Shown here: in pieces, positions 44,120 to 54,244 of the stretch | Numbering within the stretch: position 1 is the stretch's first letter | Layout: each line of letters starts with the position of its first letter | NCBI GenBank assembly: GCA_037042915.1 | Contig: CM073193.1 | Span: 4,650,001-4,714,000, forward strand | From: Auricularia sp. M13 | Lineage: Eukaryota; Basidiomycota; Agaricomycetes; Auriculariales; Auriculariaceae | Direction: 5' to 3' | DNA length: 64,000 nucleotides | Made by a program: the position numbers and the translations under genes | Notes under the pieces: model-generated | Told to the model about the DNA's origin: nothing | Databases searched by the model: none | Seen by the model: the letters and a program-made list of their open reading frames with translations, nothing else

Positions 44120-44280
44120 TCTGCTGCTGCAAAAGATCTATCTAACGAGCCAGAATGCTGTGGTGAGGGCTATGGGTCTCCAAATGGAGGCCCACAATCA
44201 GTACACCCACAAATGTGAGCACACCAGACGGTGCTGACGGCAGCGTGAGGTAGTAGCGCGAGGGGGAGAAGCACGGCACG

Positions 44281-44392
44281 GCGGACTTCTAAATTCGGTC
44301 CGAAATCGGAGCCAAGCGGAGATACCGGTGCGGGAAGCAGCGCAGCGGACTTCTAAATTCGGTCCAAAATCGGAGCCAAGCGGAGATATCGG
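44281..44392. repeat. two-copy tandem repeat upstream of the transposase
   Basis: Period 64 bp; the unit contains GCGGACTTCTAAATTCGGTC and CGGAGCCAAGCGGAGAT. It lies in the 300 bp between the transposase start and the stop of the HMG-like gene, so it may be a transposase promoter element. Confidence 0.6.
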
Positions 44393-44426
44393 ATTATTGA
44401 GCCAAAGATATATTTCCCATTAGTAT

Positions 44427-46748
44427 CTAACTATTGCTGTAGTCTATACCACGTGCACATTGTCTTGAGGGCCGCTTGCTTGACTCCGCCTCTGCTGGTT
44501 TCTTTGTTTGGCTTGTGCTCTGCAATCTGCGAGCGCCCTGCCTCGCTGGTGGCTGTGCTGTCGTAGCCGCCGGTGCCTTGACGGGAGCGCGCTGCCGCAT
44601 TGCCCGGTCTGAGCGTTCTGGTGGCTCAGGTCGCAGGCGTTTGTTTTGCCCGGCTCGGGCTGCAGTATTGGACTTTCGCCTAGAGCTTGAAGTTAAAAAC
44701 TGACCACAACAAAAACCAAGAACATACTTTTTGGATGGGCTACCATCGAGAGCAGGATCAGTGGGCCCAGGAATGGGTGTGAGGGGCGACACAGAGCCCA
44801 ACATCGGCTGCGTCGTGCGTGGTGTAACGGGCGCCGGTGTAGGCGACAAGGACGACACGGGGACTGTCACCATCAGTGGTGAGAGTGGAGGCCCTGTTGT
44901 CGGTGAGCTCTCCTGCAGTACCGGTGGCAGGGGCGGCACCGGCGCTTGCGGTGACACGAGCGCTTCTTGCGCTGCCGGCGACGCGGGCGCTGGTGTCACA
45001 CCTGGTGCCGGCGCTGGAGTGACCCCTGGTGCCGGCGACCAGGGCTCTGGTGTCATTCCTGGTGCCGGCGAGGAGATCACGCCTGGTGCCGGTGCTGGTG
45101 TCAACCCGGTTGGCGGCGAGGGTGCTGGTGCCGGCGCTGGCATCAATCCTGGTGCCGGTTCTGGTACCGACGACGCAGGTGCTTGGGGTCGCTCTTGCAC
45201 CGGCGATTGGGATGCCATGGCCATGATTGGAGCCGCCGGCATCTCTTGCTCAATGCCCGGTACCGGTGTTGGGGTTGTCTCCGGCTGCTGGCCTGGTGGA
45301 GACGGAGGTGCAGAATCTAATCAAGGATGAGATGGTCGATATGGCAGAAGGTTCCCAAATATAGACACACCGTGATTGCCCTTGCTTGTACTCGTTCCTG
45401 CATATGATGTCATAATGTCGATCTGTCGATCAAGAATTGACCGCGCACGTTTGGCACGCTCCAACACCTTCAACAGCCTAGCAGTTTCTGCCGAGTGGAC
45501 CCCTGCAGGTATTAGACCAAATATCCTTTAAATAAACTCACATACCGGGTAAAATCCGCACACAGTAATCCCGCAAAGCCTTGGAATGGATGCGATGCTC
45601 TTCGCTCTCTTGCCACTCGCCCACCTTGCCCTTCCCGCCAATAGACTCAAGGCTAGAGAAAAGCGTGAGCTCATACACGCATGTGATTTGCCGTGCCATA
45701 CGACAGTATCTTGACACTGTGCGTCTCAGGATCCAGCTTTGCCAGTTGAAAGACGGCCATATTGGTCGAGCGGTAGCCAAGCTTGGAAATGAGTTGTCCT
45801 ATTTTTTCCAGTAAATCTTTCTCAGCACTAACTGAAAGTCAGTAGTGCAGGTGTGGAATGATCGTGCTTACGAGTCCTCCATGGCGTCGGCATTGGCTGG
45901 AGAGCTCCTTGCGGCACTCATTTCCTGTGCTGCGACCTCATAGCGCGATTTTTCGGTGCTGCTAATCGATGCCCATCTTTCGGAAATGACGCGGTTACGG
46001 ATAGCCAGGCGGTGAGCATTGTGAAATGTGGCGTCGGGGAAATCGGCCTTGAGCTCCTCGTCGACTTGACGATTGATGTCGGCCTGCTGTGTCCGAGCGA
46101 ACATCTCTCGGGCACTGTCTGCACGCCCGCGATCCAATGCCGCATTTCCGCGGCTCGTCGCGATGTTGTGTGACGCCTGGGCAGATGATGTGCTGGCAAG
46201 ATCTAAGAACTGCAATGTTCCAAACATAAATAATGGGGATGCGCACTCTGCTGCGTTTGCGAGCTCTGTCTTATAAATCTTGAGCCACTGGCAGTCCGAG
46301 AGCGAATTATTGCGGACGTCCTGTCGGAATAGCTACACATCGTGGCTGAGCGATGTCCCAGTATTGAATTGCATCGTACCTCTCGTGCAGATGCGGCAGT
46401 GTACTCTGCAGGGTAAAACTCCGGGAATTTGGCGACCTGGTGCAGTCCATGCCGCTCCCAGACTGAAACGATGTTCGCCGTCGTGAAGTTCTGAACCTCA
46501 GACCTGGAAGCGCCCTTGTGCTTCAAAATGCTCAGTTCGTACAGTAACGGCTTCAGTTCCTCCATGCAGGCTGGCGTAACGACGAGATTGGGATAGCCAA
46601 CCGCCCATTCAGGGCGCTGTACTGGTCTCTTGGGCTTGGTCATCCGTTTCTTCGGGGCGTCACTTGTGCGACCTGTCGGTGGATTTGGGGCTGTCTCTGG
46701 GGTGGACGACGGTGGTGGAGTGGACGACGGTGGTGGAGGCGCCGCCAT
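44427..46748 (-). CDS. HMG-box-like protein with Pro/Ala repeat region
   Basis: Eight exons (46748-46380, 46332-46247, 46192-45872, 45827-45702, 45652-45546, 45502-45371, 45316-44728, 44679-44427) give about 660 residues. Order: Pro/Ser head; a globular part (EWAVGYPNLVVTPACMEELK); an HMG-like three-helix stretch (about 165-230: SAREMFARTQQ...RNRVISERWASISSTEKSRY); a central conserved part; about 150 residues of PAPAPGV-type repeats; and a basic tail with KKRKSNT and KNKRLRPEPPER-like runs. Layout suggests a nuclear DNA- or chromatin-binding protein. Same strand as the transposase, 300 bp upstream, so the two could be co-regulated. HMG assignment is tentative. Confidence 0.65.
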
Positions 46749-46766
46749 GGCTGAGGCGTGATGGTA

Positions 46767-47487
46767 TCCTCCTTACACTGTACAAATATCATTTTATCCA
46801 AAATCGAGCCCTCATCCAAAATTTGAAGGTACTTTCCAAAAATTTACCCCAGCATCCAAAATTTTGTAAGGGATCCAAGCTGCAACACCTGTTATCCAGA
46901 CTGATGTCACCGGATCCAGATTTGGTGCCGGCAATCCAAACTGGGCACACCCCAGATCCAAGAAATGCCTCCGGAGATCCAAGTCCAATTCAACCAAATT
47001 CCAATCATCTCTGAGCTCTGTTATGAGAAAAATCGAAGTCATATTTATTTATTCAGGGACTGGCCGAGTTGGCCAATTCTCGGGCCCGAAGGTCGGCAGC
47101 ATCGGTCGGACCCTCGGAGCAGCTCTATGGCTGAGGATCCGGACCCTCCGGACCCTGCCGACCTTCGGGCCCGAGAATTGGCCAACTCCGCCAGTCCCTG
47201 AATAAATAAATATGACTTCGATTTTTCTCATAACAGAGCTCAGAGATGATTGGAATTTGGTTGAATTGGACTTGGATCTCCGGAGGCATTTCTTGGATCT
47301 GGGGTGTGCCCAGTTTGGATTGCCGGCACCAAATCTGGATCCGGTGACATCAGTCTGGATAACAGGTGTTGCAGCTTGGATCCCTTACAAAATTTTGGAT
47401 GCTGGGGTAAATTTTTGGAAAGTACCTTCAAATTTTGGATGAGGGCTCGATTTTGGATAAAATAATATTTGTACAGTATAAGGAGGA
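46767..47487. mobile_element. fold-back (long inverted repeat) element
   Basis: Two arms of about 335 bp (46767-47101 and about 47154-47487) are almost identical inverted copies around a loop of about 50 bp, flanked by TA on both sides. Outer ends read TCCTCCTTAYACTGTACAAA. No coding capacity. It sits 18 bp upstream of the ATG of the HMG-like gene and so lies in its promoter or 5' UTR. Its transcript would fold into one long hairpin. Confidence 0.85.
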
Positions 47488-47856
47488 TATGATGGTGTGC
47501 GAGGAGAATGAGTTCCAACTGACGCTGGATCATGTCTTTCAGATGTGTGAGACCGGGTGAAAATCCCCGGGTGGAGAACGTTTCATAATTTCATCATAGT
47601 TCTGCCGACCCATGGGAACATACAGACTTCCATTACCACACGGCCTCGAAATTCAGGCCCTCGGAATTCAGCACGGAGATCACCGATATGAGTAAATCAA
47701 TATCCGTTACGCGAACACTTCCCACGAGCTGATCAGTCGAGCTATGTTTGGACTGCTGCGTCGCTTAACCTAGGTTTCAGGTTGCATATTTGGGCATGAA
47801 GCCAAGGCCAAATTTTTGTAACGCTAAGGAGGACTGCTGGATGTAGCTAGAGCACA
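47488..47856. other. intergenic, no gene seen
   Basis: About 370 bp between the fold-back element and the stop of the next gene; 3' flank sequence only. Confidence 0.5.
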
Positions 47857-49184
47857 TTACGCTGGTCTAATGTAAAGCCAAAGCTCAATATCGGTCACGT
47901 CTACACCCTTGTCGTAAAGGGCGAACTCGAGTGGAACATGGGGTCCGTCATTGATTTGATCGTTGGGGATGTTGGTGATGCCAAGGAGAGCTCGAGCAAA
48001 AGGAGAGAAGTCACCGAGGTAGAACTTGCAGTGGCTCATAATGAGGCGGCGACGGGGCAGGTCCACTGTCAACCATTCGGTGGCCCTTTCTGGAGCCTGT
48101 GCAACAGTGAGCAGCTGAATGTACAAGGCAAAATGCTACGCACGTCGCTGCTGGCCTCGAAGATACACTTAACATGGGCGATGATGTTGCCGAGTGTGTT
48201 CCAGTCCTCGTCGAGGTGGAGCTCCTCAGGATACAGGGACGAGATGTGACGACCGAGTTCGTCCACCTCAACGTAGACGAACAAGCGAAGGGTGGCCATA
48301 TGGCCAGAGATTGCATAATTGGCCTTGCCGTTTCGGAAGGCTCGTCCGTGCTGCAAATTGTTAGCATAGCGTATGCGGCGTTTGGCGATGTTGTCCAAGT
48401 GTAAGGTGTTCAATATGGCTTCGGTGTCGGCCAATGTGCGGTACGCGATTTCCTTCTGAGGGCTGACATCCGTGACCATCTGAGCTCTGTAGACCACAGA
48501 CCCTGCGGAGCGCACGGGCGAAGCCTGGTAGGGTGTTATCAGAGGGTACAAACGCTGTGACATCATTTAGCATACCGGCCAGAAGTGCGTGCAGAAGATC
48601 CTCAATTTGATACGACCGTCAACCTCGACATCAGCGACGTCGACCTCGGGCACGACGGTGGGGTGTACCCGTGGGTGGTGCAGTTCACCGAGTTCGGTGT
48701 GGCGTAGCAGGCGACACCTAATGTATAGCTATGAGCAAAGGTGGTCACCGTGTACATACAAGCACCCACCTGATACGAAGATGCGAGCAACAGCTGTCGC
48801 ATAGCATTAAGGAACACCGCGAGTTGCTGGCCTTGGAGCAGACGATGCACAGGTCGGGGTGGTTGAGTGCGTGCTGCACCTCGGCGGGACCGTGGGGGCG
48901 AGCAAAGACGTAAGGGACAACCGTGTTGACCGTCGAGAGCTGGTACACGATGCCATGACCCGGGCACTGCCGCATGGTGAGCATGAGCAAGGGGACATGC
49001 AGTAAGCACGCACCGTAGCCAGCTTGAGCACGCCGTTGCGGGAGGGGACACGCCACCAGATGGCGGACGCTGCACAATCGGCGACGGGGCACATGACCCT
49101 GGGCATGGTGTCGAGAGCTGTAGGGGCCATGGGTTCCTTGGGGGGTACGAGCGACGTCCGGGGAAGCGATAACTCGAACCCCAT
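47857..49184 (-). CDS. zinc-ribbon cargo protein A, unknown
   Basis: Five exons (49184-49014, 48966-48770, 48717-48576, 48524-48144, 48096-47857) give 376 residues. Near the N-terminus is a first Cys pair (MCPVADCAAS); after the first splice come CPGHG and then CIVCSKASNSRCSLMLCDSCC, a probable zinc ribbon. The C-terminal 220 residues are mixed alpha/beta with no recognised fold. The protein at 49478 has the same layout (C-x4-C, phase-0 intron just before a conserved Cys-Pro, then a Cys-rich ribbon), so the two are paralogues in head-to-head arrangement. Function unknown; DNA or RNA binding is a guess from the ribbon. Confidence 0.7.
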
Positions 49185-49477
49185 GGATGAGGGCGGTATT
49201 TAGCATGTACGGGCAGAGTCACACGGTCTGAGATGGGGGAAAAAATAATATGGCAGCTTCTGGCGATCCTGATCCCCAACTGGACGTCGTAGCATTCAGA
49301 TATCGCTTAAGCACCCATCGCAACGCCTTCGCGTTTCAGGCTTGCGGAATAATATTATTTCCGGGGTCCTTGCACTGTGTTCCTGAACCATTGCAACACG
49401 ATCAGAGGTTCATAATCCCCATAAGCTCGTCGCAGCACAAAGTCCGTCATCCCTCGCCACCCAGAAAATACTGTCGC
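49185..49477. promoter_or_regulatory. shared promoter of the zinc-ribbon pair
   Basis: 293 bp between divergent ATGs. Contains AAAAAATAATATGG-type AT-rich sequence near 49235-49250, otherwise nothing recognised. Confidence 0.45.
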
Positions 49478-50530
49478 ATGCCACGGATTTTTGTTCCACG
49501 CGACATCCCCCGCGGTATACCTGACGGAGCGCGATGCATCGACCCGGACTGTGGCGACTATCACGATACAGAGCTCGCCCCAAGGGAGCGCCTACCTGAG
49601 CTCAGCGAGTATGCGATTGTCAAGGTACCATTTCCATCGGACCGCTGGATTGTATGTTGCTCAACGTCTCACATGATGCAGTGCCCATCCTACGGGACAA
49701 TTTCTGGAGCTTGGAGCCTTCGTACGCACCAGCCGGTCGATATTCAACGCCTGGGCCCCGCTGCACGCCGTCTGCCCTTTATCCGCTGCGATGGCCCTCA
49801 GTGCCGCCGTCGACTGCGCGCCAAGCATGGCAATCGGCGGTGCCATCTCGAACAGTGTATTAACTGCTGCAATCTTGACGTTTGCCCTGCGACGGGCCAC
49901 GGCGCACAACATCAGCTGCCAGCAGCGGCCCCTGTGCTTATTGAGATCTTTCTCTCAGTGAGTGGGGAGGGCAGGGGAGAGGTACGTACCATCTCAGCTG
50001 TGACGATATGCAGCTCTTGAACCGTTGCATTGCAGTCGCAATCTGTCTCCTGTCAATTTCCGGTCCATGGCGGCTCCTTCAGCCTGCGCACCTTGGTCTC
50101 CGTCCATACCGTCAGTCTGCAACTGCACAATGTTGTGCTCAGCTCCATGGAGGTGTTCGACGCCCCGCGTGACGATTGGAAGCCCATCGGTCTGGACGAC
50201 GAGGTGCAGCTTCGCGGAGCCCGTACTGTCTTGCTTCGTGCACAGCGCCGCCTCCAGTTTCCGCTGGTCTACACTGTGGATATGGCTCTGGGTATGGATG
50301 CGTGCAGCAACCGCCCAGCGGGTCAGTCGCTCAAGCAGGCCTTCCTCCGTGCCTTTCCGCGCTGTGAGTGGTCGCCCCTGCTCTACACTACTGCAGCACG
50401 TACCTGGAAAGAAGCACCGGCGGCGGTGAAGCAGGTGTTTGTCGACGCTGGGCGTAGCCGGGATGGCTTGTGGATTCAGCTGGCCGGGCAGGTGGCAGCG
50501 TACATGCATGAGGTCATAGATCTTGATTAG
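49478..50530 (+). CDS. zinc-ribbon cargo protein B, unknown
   Basis: Three exons, 49478-49624, 49682-49957 and 50036-50530, give 305 residues. Layout: a C-x4-C pair (CIDPDC), a phase-0 intron, CPSYG, then CDGPQCRRRLRAKHGNRRCH with E-Q-C-I-N-C-C, a probable zinc ribbon like that of the divergent neighbour at 47857. The C-terminal half is alpha/beta (VSVHTVSLQLHNVV, RTVLLRAQRRLQFPLVYTVD). Paralogy with the neighbour is inferred from Cys spacing and intron position rather than overall identity. Not known outside such elements to me. Confidence 0.7.
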
Positions 50531-50655
50531 ATAAGATATGCTCCAATCATGTGATTGCCAATAGTACGCTGCTTCGAGTTAGCCTGCCCCTATCTCAACA
50601 GGCTATATAATCCGACCCCCAGCGCTTGGACTAGTATTTCTCCCTTGTTCCCACC

Positions 50656-51045
50656 ATGGCACTTGAGCCCGCTCCCGAGCTCGTGCATCTCGCCCCACCC
50701 CAGCACTTTGAGCCCGCTCCCGAGCTCGTGCATTCCGCGCCATCCCAGCACTTTGCGCCCGCTCCCGAGCTCGTGCATCCCGCTGCGTCCCAGCACTTTG
50801 AGCCCGCTCCCGAGCTCGTGCATTCCGCGCCATCCCAGCACTTTGAGCCCGCTCCCGAGCTCGTGCATCCCGCGCCAACCCAGCACTTTGAGCCCGCTCC
50901 CGAGCTCGTGCATCACTTTGAACCCGCACCCGGCATGCCGCACGACCCCTGCACTGCTCCCCAGCTTGTGCACTACACTAGCACTTTGAATCTGCTCCCG
51001 AACTTGTGCGCGCGGCGATATAGCATATATTTTGTTATCCGTTAG
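50656..51045 (+). CDS. ORF made of 15-residue tandem repeats
   Basis: 129 residues from ATG at 50656. About six near-identical units with the theme FEPAPELVHSAPSQH are encoded by a 45 bp minisatellite (about 50665-50925). The last units degrade and a non-repeat tail of about 40 residues follows. Repeat units are in frame and nearly free of frame damage, but no homologue is recognised and the other strand is also open. It may be a small structural protein, a piece of a neighbour, or only a minisatellite. Confidence 0.35.
   Translation: MALEPAPELVHLAPPQHFEPAPELVHSAPSQHFAPAPELVHPAASQHFEPAPELVHSAPSQHFEPAPELVHPAPTQHFEPAPELVHHFEPAPGMPHDPCTAPQLVHYTSTLNLLPNLCARRYSIYFVIR
50665..50925. repeat. 45 bp minisatellite, about six units
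   Basis: The core GAGCCCGCTCCCGAGCTCGT recurs every 45 bp with few differences, so the array is young. Confidence 0.85.
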
Positions 51046-51173
51046 CCAAAGGTCTACATAATTAAAAGTAGCTTACCTCGTAAATTTTGGTTGGACACCG
51101 AGCGTTGTAAACCAGCGGTGAATATGGAAATGAAAAAAATGAAATCTTTATGATATATCTACATGGTTGAAAA

Positions 51174-53715
51174 CTACGTGTGGACCTTGTAATATGCACG
51201 CAATTCGTCCACAGTAAGTAAATTGGCCCATGCTAACTCGTTCCAACTTTTGGCAACCTTCAGATACTCCTCCTTCTCCCGCTCGGTCACGAGACTGTTG
51301 AGACACCGTTCACCGGCCGCACGCCAGCGGAACAGACCCCCCGCGGTGTAGAATGTCCAGGAGCTGCGACTTTCGCCGGGTCGCAACGGTGCATTACCGT
51401 GGGTGATTAGCGCGGACATCACGAACAAAATATCTCCCGGGCGAAATTCAAGCACCAGATTTGGCTCCTTCATGATGAAGTGGCCGGATGTGCGTGCGTC
51501 GTAGTCGCCGAACGCCATGATAACACAAATGCCTTGCTGCAGGTTCATAGCATCGCGATGGAACACAGTCGCGACCTAGAGCAATGCAAATCTACATTAG
51601 ACACGGGACATTACAATGCGAAGCACAGTCCCGTCAAGACTGTACCATCGCGATGTGGAAGTGTAGGTACCTGCGGGCCGAGGTTGAAGGTCGTCGCCGC
51701 AAAGTAGTAATTAAAGTCGTCCGTGTCGTCGTCGTCGAGGCGAAACGCACTGTTAAGATCGAGATCTTCGTTCAACTGCCGATACACCGCCATGACCTCT
51801 GGGAATAGATCGTCCGCACAACCTGGAAGCAGCATAAGAAGATGTGCAGCGACAAACAGCGCGACGCACTCTGCATATGCTTGATGACCCGGCGAACATG
51901 CTCATTCTTGAAGAACGCTGCCAGGAGACGACGGTTGCGCGCCTCGCGTTGGGTGGGACGACGAGCCCCATTGCGACCTATGTCCGTAGAAAAAGGAGTG
52001 GGCTTCTGCAGGGGAATGAGTACAGCACCTGCCAGAAGAATAGGACGCACCGTCTGCCCCCCTCCGAATGAAGTTCCAACCTGGCACTTCGCAAACGCGC
52101 CGCGCGAGTTCGTGCCCGCCACATTCTCCTTGTGCTGGATGTCCAGCTCCTCGCGCAGCTGCACCAACAGATCGCCTGTCTTCTCCTGCGATTCGCGCAG
52201 ACCGTCCGCTTTGGACACTGTTGCCATGGCCCCAAAGAGACGTCCGAACTTGTCGGTGAGCAAAATGCCGCTGGAGAACTTCAGCACATCAAAGCCCAAC
52301 ACGACAGCACACTCACTTGTCGTTTGAAGGGACATATAGCGCACCGCCGTCGACAAGCTGTCGTACCATGGGCGCAACGTCAGGGTGCAGGACTGGGTTC
52401 TTCGGGCTGCTGGACGACGACGAGCCCAACTGTGACTCCCGGTACTTGGACGGCGCGGTGAAAACGCTCTTGCCGGTGACGTGGGTCTTCACGTTGATGT
52501 TGGCCTCGATGTGCACTGCGCGCTGAAGGACTTTTGCAGCGCGAGCAGGCTTGGCCGCAGAGTTTGCGCGCTGCTTGGCGCGGTGACGACGGGCGCGTTC
52601 GACCTGCGCTGGAGTCTTGGGTTTGGGTTCCTTGCTATTCGCAGCAGGTTGAACAGGCTGTGCGGCCTTGACGACCTTCTTCTTGCGCGAACGACTCTTC
52701 TTTGCATCGGCAGTTGGCTCAATGTCGCCCACGCGCGCCGACTTGCGTGGACGGTCTGCAATATCGGGCATAAGCACGGAGTAAGAGCATTAGAACTGGG
52801 GCATACCCTCATGAGACATAACATCCGTGGGTGCGGAGGTACGCTTTTTGCTCAACTTGCCTACGATGTACGCGTGAGCGTTAATGAACTTGAAGCTAGT
52901 AGATATTACGCACGACGCTGGGTGTAATGCAGTACGCGCTCCGGAGCCATAAGAATGTGACGACCATCTCCAAGCGCCATAGTCTGACCTGATTGGTGTG
53001 AGCATGGCGCGGCGATTGCTACACGTAGGAGAAAGAGCTCACCGTTGCGGCTCCTGGTCAACGTGGTGCGCTGAACGTGTGAAGCCGTAGTAGCGTGGAG
53101 AGGCGTATACTCGGCACGCGCCAACGCGGACAGAGCTTGTAGCTCAACGAAGGGCCGATACTTGGGCAGCTGGACGGGGACGACGGGGGCGACTGTAACC
53201 ACGTAAGTTTCAGTCCAGGAGTCAGTGAACATCGTACATGTAACTGCAGATGGCGGCGCATGGGCAAGAGCTATTGGTGATGACAAATCAGTACATGAGC
53301 ACAAGAAGCCAGAGCAACACACCGTTGTTGCGAGAAGCGACACCGCGTGGACCAGCGGTATCGCGACGACCAGCGGTAGCACGGTTGGTGGTGCCTGATG
53401 CACGTCAGTAATGTCTGGGAAGCGAGCGCTAAAATGTGGCACACCCTTGTGCTTGCGCAGCGGCGGTGACCAGCTATCGTCAGTGCCCGACTCTGAAACT
53501 TCGTACTCGGATCCGGAATCCTCGATGTCTGGTTGAACGGCATAAAAATCTACCTCGGGCATGAGGCGCGTTGCGAATGCAGGGTCGGCGTGGGGGTAGA
53601 CGTCGCGGGCGGTGAAGCCGTCAAAGTCGCTGATGGAACTCGCCCGAGACACAAGGTCGAAGTCTGCGGAGATAACGGGCATCCCGTCAACGACGCGCCC
53701 GTTGCGAAGTTCCAT
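51174..53715 (-). CDS. TET/JBP-family 2-oxoglutarate/Fe(II) dioxygenase
   Basis: Seven exons (53715-53043, 52988-52914, 52860-52807, 52755-52317, 52270-51870, 51822-51671, 51575-51174) give 731 residues. The N-terminal 240 are variable; residues about 250-400 are Lys/Arg/Ala-rich and DNA-binding in character. The catalytic double-stranded beta helix is in the last 300 residues: RGAFAKCQVGTSFGGGQ, a helical insert, NYYFAATTFNLGPQ, the iron ligands His604-x-Asp606 in FHRDAMN, distal His657 in LITHGNAP, and 2-oxoglutarate-binding Arg668 in GESRSSW, then YTAGGLFRW. These features define the fungal TET/JBP group, which oxidises 5-methylcytosine or thymine in DNA. All key residues are present, so it is probably active. 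Exon 1 may hide an intron. Confidence 0.88.
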
Positions 53716-54244
53716 GTCGTTGGTGGTAGGGGATTACTGGGTCGGGCAGGACGCAGTATCCCCTTATATATGGCTGCGATGTGCATCTCGCGCGAGGAGT
53801 CGGATTTCGTCGGCCCGCACGCTTCAGGGGATGGAGCATGATTTGCGAATGCCGTCTAAAGTGGGCCGAAAAATTAGTGCTACCACTACAGGTTGCCTGC
53901 GCCAGCTTACACGGAACTGCATACACAACAGTTTGGTCGTGACGTTTTGCCCATCAACTCGCGGACTTCGAGCGCTTCAGTGTCTCGGAATATGTGGCCA
54001 CAGAACTGATCAATGTTTGACACGGGGTTTGGGGTCTCCAGGATATGCGGCGGGCCGAGAACATCACCTGCGATCGGGCTGATGCCCACGAAACAGGATC
54101 ATGGAAGCTCGGCACTCGCCAAACAGCAGTAACGATCGCGTCGAGCGTGAGAAGGCATTTAATGGATGATCTGCAAGACAGTTCCGGGCGCGACCGCGAG
54201 ATATACCAACGCATAAGAGAGCCGTTCACCCCCAATTTCCCTTC
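53716..54244. promoter_or_regulatory. bidirectional intergenic region, TET/JBP gene / RING-like gene
   Basis: About 530 bp between divergent starts. No gene or clear motif array; presumably holds both promoters. Confidence 0.45.
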
